Shown here in pieces: positions 59,732 to 64,000 of a DNA stretch of 64,000 nucleotides (the first letter of the stretch is position 1; each line of letters opens with the position of its first letter). This DNA is from a virus. The DNA is taken from the IMG/VR virus record IMGVR_UViG_3300028559_000033, positions 1 to 64,000 of that record, one strand, 5' to 3'. The notes beneath the pieces were generated by a model. It saw only the letters and a list, made by a program, of their open reading frames with translations, was not told where the DNA came from and made no database searches. Both the position numbers and the translations under genes were made by a program.

Positions 59732-60649
59732 TTACATTGCAGCTAACTTTGAGAAATAATCCAGTGCTGAATCAGCATCCTCGTCATCCTCATCATCAGA
59801 AACTTTAGCTGAAGCGGACTTGTTTACAGAATCATATTCCTGTTGAATTTCTTCTTGAAGTTCAGAATCAACTTTCTTTCTAGAAGCAGGAGCAGAGGTA
59901 TTACCTAATACTAGGTCCAATCTTTGTTGAAGTGTATCATAGTCCTTGAAGTTAGTTTCTGCAACCAACTCAGTAATATTATGAAGCTGAGAATAAATTT
60001 TCTTCAATTCTGCCTCATCTCCACCTAGAAGTTCAGTGGAGGGTGCAAATTCAGAACTATCATAATTCCAATAACCATCCTTCTTCAAAACTTTAAGCTT
60101 GAAGTCTGCACCAGTCCAAAAATCAAATGGATTTAATGGAGTTTCGTCTTGAAATTTAGGACGAAGTGCAGCATCAATCTTTTCAAAGATTTTTTTACCA
60201 AACTTATAGATTTTAACTGTTCCTTCATTTTCTGGAGAATCCGAGTCCTTAAGAACTAGAATATTTGCATAATAGGAGAGTTTACGCTTACGTTCTCTCA
60301 CGATATTCTGTTTTTGCTTGTCCCCTGTTGCCCAATCTACGGAATTGTTCGCACAAATCGCACATTTGCGACCAATGCTTGTGGGACAATTTTCAATTAA
60401 CCATTGGCCACCAGGACCCTGAAATGCGTGACTAAACATTTGCACGTATTCATCTTCCCAATCAGCTCCTGCTGGAAGAAAACGAATCACGGCATAGCCA
60501 GTTTCGGTTTTCTTGCTTAGAGTAGGTTTCCAGAATCTCTCGTCATCCCTAATTTCTCCCGAGCCACTATTTAGTTTTTCAACTTGTTTAATGAGCTTCT
60601 CAGTCAGTGAGCCCATTTTTGATTTCTTTTTAAGTTCTTGAAAGTTCAT
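59732..60649 (-). CDS. 32: single-stranded DNA-binding protein gp32
   Basis: This 305-residue protein matches T4 gp32 (301 residues). The N-terminal LKKKSKMGSL basic patch gives cooperative binding. A zinc site H-x13-C-x7-C-x2-C (SHAF...ENCP...KCAIC) is followed by RKRKLSYYANILVLKDSDSP, ENEGTVKIYKFGKKIFEKID and the acidic tail (DDEDDEDADSALDYF) that touches partner proteins. It coats single-stranded DNA in replication, repair and recombination and interacts with gp59. The 3' end meets the rightward wedge genes tail to tail. The 76-nt leader (60650-60725) has a small hairpin and may carry its own control site. Confidence 0.95.
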   Translation of the reverse strand: MNFQELKKKSKMGSLTEKLIKQVEKLNSGSGEIRDDERFWKPTLSKKTETGYAVIRFLPAGADWEDEYVQMFSHAFQGPGGQWLIENCPTSIGRKCAICANNSVDWATGDKQKQNIVRERKRKLSYYANILVLKDSDSPENEGTVKIYKFGKKIFEKIDAALRPKFQDETPLNPFDFWTGADFKLKVLKKDGYWNYDSSEFAPSTELLGGDEAELKKIYSQLHNITELVAETNFKDYDTLQQRLDLVLGNTSAPASRKKVDSELQEEIQQEYDSVNKSASAKVSDDEDDEDADSALDYFSKLAAM

Positions 60650-60725
60650 TGTGTTTAATGTTCGTATAAATTGTATATGGCCTGTTGGATTAGCTTTAAG
60701 TGGATTTCCTAGCCACGATATTATT

Positions 60726-61067
60726 TTAGTCTAAGGTTATCAATTTAGCAAGTTCTGTTATAGTCTTCTCAAGAGATTTAAATAAATCTTCAGTATTATC
60801 TTCTTCAATAATTCCAAGAATTTTAGCTTGTTTAATAATCAACTCCTTCACTTCTTTAGCTTCCTCGTCATCAGATAGTGTGAGCCTAAAGAAGAACAAT
60901 TTCTGCTTCTCTAAAAATTCTTTCATTAAATTTATATATGCTACTCTAGTTTCTTTTGTCTCCATCGGAGACGTGAACATCTTCACTAACAATTCTTCCT
61001 GCATATCCGCCAATTCTACCATTGCAGCCGCGACTACTTCAGAGTCAAAAAACTTATTCACAAACAA
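60726..61067 (-). CDS. DUF1825-like protein between gp59 and gp32
   Basis: This 113-residue, acidic, helical protein has an N-terminus (VNKFFDSEVVAAAMVELADM) and mid segment (FFFRLTLSDDEEAKEVKELI) that recall DUF1825, a small family in cyanobacteria and their phages (FFDSEIV....LSDD.EA). It is placed inside the T4-type gp33-gp59-gp32 block, where T4 has no such gene. A TATAAATA late promoter (61098-61105) lies within the gp59 gene 31 nt before it. Function unknown; host-like origin likely but unproven. Confidence 0.7.
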   Translation of the reverse strand: MFVNKFFDSEVVAAAMVELADMQEELLVKMFTSPMETKETRVAYINLMKEFLEKQKLFFFRLTLSDDEEAKEVKELIIKQAKILGIIEEDNTEDLFKSLEKTITELAKLITLD

Positions 61068-61647
61068 TTTCCCTCATAATTTCTAGGTATATATCTCTAT
61101 TTATACTCAAAAATGGAGAGTATTTTTTAACTTTTAGACTTACTATCTCCCAAATTGGGTCAGTTAATATTTTATCATAGGAACTCACAAAATTTAATAG
61201 CTTATCAATAATAACTAAAGTTTCAAGTGATATTGCAGAGGAAATATATTTTCTGAGCAATGGAGAATGTTGGCCAGGTTCGCATTTCATAAATTCGTTT
61301 AGATTTCTATGAGAGATAAAAACCTCTAATTCAGTTTTAAACAAATAGGATAAACTCTGAATATTCCTTTTCCATTTTAAATATGTTTCCTCACCTTCCC
61401 GAATCAAGTCTGGAATATAAACACCCCTCGCATTTTGCGAATATGCAAAATTTGATACAAAGAAATCCTTTATTTCCTGTTCATTTTTCTGTCGGGAGAG
61501 CTTCTCGAAAAAATATCTGTCTTTTCTGACATTATAGGATTTGATAGATGCCCGAGTTTTCCAATTATATTTAAAAATATCATAACTGGGTTTAGTAAAG
61601 TGCTGCTTCACACATAAAAAGGCACAAAAAACCTCAAATGGAGTCAT
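61054..61647 (-). CDS. 59: helicase loader gp59
   Basis: This 197-residue protein aligns with T4 gp59 (217 residues). Both share an IKQH or VKQH start, KQHFTKPSYDIFKYNWKTRA, KDRYFFEKLSRQKNEQEIKD and the NFAYSQNA..PDL region. gp59 binds fork DNA covered by gp32 and places the gp41 helicase. It overlaps gp33 by 4 bp (ATGA) and the next gene by 14 bp, matching the T4 order 33-59-32. Missing some N-terminal residues compared with T4 but otherwise complete. Confidence 0.9.
   Translation of the reverse strand: MTPFEVFCAFLCVKQHFTKPSYDIFKYNWKTRASIKSYNVRKDRYFFEKLSRQKNEQEIKDFFVSNFAYSQNARGVYIPDLIREGEETYLKWKRNIQSLSYLFKTELEVFISHRNLNEFMKCEPGQHSPLLRKYISSAISLETLVIIDKLLNFVSSYDKILTDPIWEIVSLKVKKYSPFLSINRDIYLEIMREIVCE
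61098..61105 (-). promoter_or_regulatory. T4-like late promoter inside gp59
   Basis: TATAAATA on the minus strand within the gp59 coding region, 31 nt before the DUF1825-like gene. It could allow late expression of that gene and gp32. Confidence 0.5.
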
Positions 61648-61913
61648 AGAACAGATTTTGTCTTTGTCTTTGTAGTTTTCTTCAGATAGTTCAGTTTATC
61701 AGCATTAAACTTGATTCGTTCTTTGAGTGGTTTAGAGATTAACTTTGGAACTGTCTCCAATTCAATACTATTATCATCACAATAAGCGATGATAGCTTCA
61801 ATATAATCACAATGATTATCTCTCACATAAGTTTCAATATCTAAAGAAAATTTTTCTGAGGATAAGAATTTAGATTCAAGTACATTTTCTATCGCCGTGG
61901 TAGTATCAGTCAT
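61644..61913 (-). CDS. 33: late promoter coactivator gp33
   Basis: This 89-residue protein has FSLDIETYVRDNHCDYIEAI, YCDDNSIELETVPKLISKPL and KERIKFNADKLNYLKK, matching the conserved core of T4 gp33 (YLEATTAFLEENSI...SG..EKIQSEA...LL). gp33 sits on host RNA polymerase and connects it to the sliding clamp gp45, allowing gp55-dependent late transcription. Late promoters of the matching type are found throughout this window. It lies in the T4 order 33-59-32. It is shorter at the N-terminus than T4 gp33. Confidence 0.85.
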   Translation of the reverse strand: MTDTTTAIENVLESKFLSSEKFSLDIETYVRDNHCDYIEAIIAYCDDNSIELETVPKLISKPLKERIKFNADKLNYLKKTTKTKTKSVL

Positions 61914-62574
61914 TTACATTTTCATTCACGTAGGTTTTGATATATTTTACCAGAAGCTTAATGTATTTTGCAAGGTCTTTTTCCTCGTAAATAATCAATT
62001 CTCCATTTTCACAAGACATAATGATGACCAATCTCTTAACCTCTATTCCCGTCATTTCCTTCAACATAAAGGCATAAGCACAACACTGAACAAAATAATG
62101 CTCTAACCAAGCTCTAGGCTTGGGTTTCACCGAAGTTTTATAATCGATGATTGCTAAATCTCCATCATATTCTGCAACCAAATCACAAGTTCCAGCGATA
62201 CCGAGATAATCGCTATACATTGTTAACTCAATGCCGAGTATTCTTCCAATTCGGTCTAGAGCTGGCTTATTGAGTTTAAATAATTTAAGTGCTAGTTCTG
62301 TCGTTTCTGGAAATTCTATTCCTTGAAGATAACACTCATTTAATGTGTGTAAATTTGTACCTCTTGTAGTAGAGGCTTTGATAACTCTATCCGCCTCCAC
62401 ATTTCCAACTTTCTTTCTCCAGTTTACAAAAATATCACGATTGAAAAAACTTGTGACCGTAGTGACGGAAATATAAGTTTTATTCTCATCATCAGGTTTG
62501 AAGTATAATCTTTTCTCTCCAATATGCTTTCTCTCAAGCTTAGGTAACTCTAATGGACAATAATCAAATTTCAT
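61906..62574 (-). CDS. PD-(D/E)XK exonuclease, MGME1/RecB-like
   Basis: This 222-residue protein has a nuclease core with RGTNLHTLNECYLQG, then YLGIAGTCDLVAEYDGDLAI and IDYKTS (D-x-x-x and [D]YK motifs of the PD-(D/E)XK fold), with VQCCAYAFML after it. All catalytic residues are visible: the His in the first helix, the Asp in AGTCD and the Asp-Lys pair in IDYK. It is a predicted single-strand or DNA-end exonuclease of the MGME1/RecB type found in T4-like cyanophages. Next to gp33 and PhoH, it likely supports genome maturation or recombination. It overlaps gp33 by 8 bp. Confidence 0.85.
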   Translation of the reverse strand: MKFDYCPLELPKLERKHIGEKRLYFKPDDENKTYISVTTVTSFFNRDIFVNWRKKVGNVEADRVIKASTTRGTNLHTLNECYLQGIEFPETTELALKLFKLNKPALDRIGRILGIELTMYSDYLGIAGTCDLVAEYDGDLAIIDYKTSVKPKPRAWLEHYFVQCCAYAFMLKEMTGIEVKRLVIIMSCENGELIIYEEKDLAKYIKLLVKYIKTYVNENVND

Positions 62575-62609
62575 AATTTTAATCTTCCTTTAGTATATCC
62601 ACACCGTAT

Positions 62610-63297
62610 CTATTCGCCAACGACAATTAGGTTTTCTATAATACCATTATTGACCCAAATTCTCTTAGGGCGAAGTTTTGCTTTTTGACTTAGTTTTGTA
62701 ATAGTTTCAGGTGAATGTTTTTTCCCATACATTGGATTATTTTTTCCACTAACATTGTGGTGGTTTCTACTTATCCGTTTTCTAGTCTCATAACTAAGTT
62801 TTTTCCCCAAATGTTTAGCTCTTATTTTTTCTTTAGTCTCATCCAACATACTTCTACCAATTAACCAAGGTTTGGGCTTCCCCCTAACTGCCTCACTCAT
62901 TCGCTTCTTTGTTTCATCACTATGTAATTTACCGTACATTCCAGTTCTACGTTCCTTATGTAATTGTTTGGAACGTATAGAACATTTTTGTCGGTATTCC
63001 TTAGTTCTTTCCCACCCAAAAACCATATCTCCACCATCAGTTAAATTGTATCCATGTGGAACTTTACTATTATATTTTTTAATATAATACTGTTCCAACT
63101 CATACGCCTTTTCTATAGCATTAACATCTTCAATTAAATTAATATGAAAATTGCCCATACCATATTTTTTAATTGCTTTAGTTAAAAGAAATCCCCCTAT
63201 AAGTATGTTGGCAAAATCTCTTGACAATATCAAATTTTGTCATCCCAACATAATGTTTTCTATTATTCAAATTAGTAATTAAGTAAATATTGTACAC
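62610..63297 (-). pseudogene. frameshifted GIY-YIG homing endonuclease
   Basis: A GIY-YIG nuclease is split by a frame change near 63205. The upstream frame (from a GTG at 63297) reads MYNIYLITNLNNRKHYVGMT and KFDIVKRFCQHTYRGISF before a stop. The downstream frame resumes FLLTKAIKKYGMGNFHINLI and YELEQYYIKKYNSKVPHGYN, then has four NUMOD3-like repeats (MYGKLHSDETKKRMSEAVRG). The shift is at a run GGGGG, so a one-base indel or a sequencing error is likely. Located between phoH and the exonuclease gene, leftward. Confidence 0.8.
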
Positions 63298-63298
63298 G

Positions 63299-64000
63299 TT
63301 AAAGATTTAAAGTTTCTTTAGCAATTAGGAATTCTTTAACTAGCCCAGACCTTACTATGTCATCAATACCGAACTCAATAATATCAAAAGAAGGCATAAT
63401 TTGCAAAATTCTCATAAAGTCCACCGTACCCATTCTTTCGGTAACATTAGTTAAATCAGATTGAGCTGCATCTCCTGCAAATACAATCCTACAATTTTCA
63501 CCTACTCTGGTGATGATGGAACATAATTCGTGAAAATTTAGGTTGGAGAATTCTTCAACAATTATCACACAATTATCAAAAGTTAATCCACGTAAAAATG
63601 ATGTATTATAAAATTTAATTGACTTCTGATTTTTAAGATTATCATAAAGCATATCAAAGTCTGCATCATTTGAGAGCTTAAACATATACTTAACCATATT
63701 GCGATATGGTGTTTCAAAATATCCACTCTTTTCATCCGAACGGCCAGGCATAAAGCCAATTGAACGAGTTTGAACCAATGAACGAATAATGTATATCGTA
63801 TCCTTCTCACTAAACTCATCAAATATTTCTTTTATAGCGTTGTATAGTGCTATAAAAGTTTTACCCGTTCCTGGTGTTCCATGTGCGACAAGATGTTTTC
63901 CTTTGGAATAACTATCAAAGAATCTTCTCTGGTTTTCCGTCATTGGGTCTATATCTAACAAAAAGTCTTTACCAATTGCTGGTTTTCTTTTTGCAGATTT
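63299..64000 (-). CDS. phoH: PhoH-like ATPase (5' end outside window)
   Basis: The coding frame runs past the right edge, so the gene is longer than the 221 residues with an internal start. Visible: MTENQRRFFDSYSKGKHLVA, Walker A GTPGTGKT, PGRSDEK, CVIIVEEFSNLN (Walker B) and FAGDAAQSDL. This P-loop NTPase family is widespread in marine T4-like phages, with RNA-helicase-like or phosphate-linked roles proposed. The right-most bases still code in frame (KSAKRKPAIGKDFLLDIDP), with no start codon seen. Confidence 0.9.
   Translation of the reverse strand, partial: KSAKRKPAIGKDFLLDIDPMTENQRRFFDSYSKGKHLVAHGTPGTGKTFIALYNAIKEIFDEFSEKDTIYIIRSLVQTRSIGFMPGRSDEKSGYFETPYRNMVKYMFKLSNDADFDMLYDNLKNQKSIKFYNTSFLRGLTFDNCVIIVEEFSNLNFHELCSIITRVGENCRIVFAGDAAQSDLTNVTERMGTVDFMRILQIMPSFDIIEFGIDDIVRSGLVKEFLIAKETLNL

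Noticed and set aside
1-64000. Insertion sequences, integrase or attachment sites, and photosynthesis genes
   Set aside because: No transposase, integrase or paired att-like repeats were found, and no psbA/psbD-type protein is encoded in this window.

Overview
The window reads as part of a T4-type tailed phage (myovirus) of low GC, most likely a cyanophage. Evidence comes from recognisable T4 baseplate and replication proteins: gp4, gp5, gp26, gp27, gp48, gp53, gp54, gp32, gp33, gp59, plus the PhoH-like ATPase typical of marine T4-like phages. A small protein resembling the cyanobacterial/cyanophage DUF1825 family also points to a cyanobacterial host. No photosynthesis gene lies in this window, so the host assignment is an inference.

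Layout. (1) 1-6658: leftward-transcribed array of 25 readable tRNA genes, interrupted by small phage genes and by two rightward HNH-type homing endonuclease genes. The promoter-proximal tRNA-Lys(UUU) is split by a ~240-nt group I intron. Many tRNAs have a short hairpin directly after their 3' end. (2) 6660-7100: promoter for the tRNA array, a terminator, and a tiny transcription unit. (3) 7086-12628: short leftward genes, several tightly overlapping, two with capsid-targeting-like or shared motifs, and a candidate ~100-nt small RNA with its own promoter and terminator. (4) 12664-33018: adhesion region. A 2445-residue fibre with a tail-collar C-terminus is followed upstream by three paralogous proteins built from 12, 12 and 18 Kelch-like blades (2, 2 and 3 six-bladed propellers). 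Interleaved are a prolyl-4-hydroxylase-like enzyme, a sulfotransferase and two glycosyltransferases. (5) 33045-46665: very large repeat-rich structural proteins (1651 and 1725 residues), smaller structural proteins and a beta-helix spike-like protein. (6) 46656-56104 (leftward) and 56133-59730 (rightward): baseplate hub, tube and wedge proteins, with two candidate virion cell-wall hydrolases in place of the lysozyme domain of T4 gp5. (7) 59732-64000: the replication/late-transcription block gp32, a DUF1825-like gene, gp59, gp33, an MGME1-like nuclease, a frameshifted GIY-YIG endonuclease and the start-less end of phoH.

How it works together: T4-like late promoters (NATAAATA or NCTAAATA) lie 20-40 nt before most structural genes. 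gp33, encoded here, is the family coactivator for such promoters. gp59 and gp32 couple replication to helicase loading. The structural genes build the baseplate and its fibres, and the modification enzymes placed between the propeller proteins probably decorate them. This last point is the most interesting hypothesis in the window.
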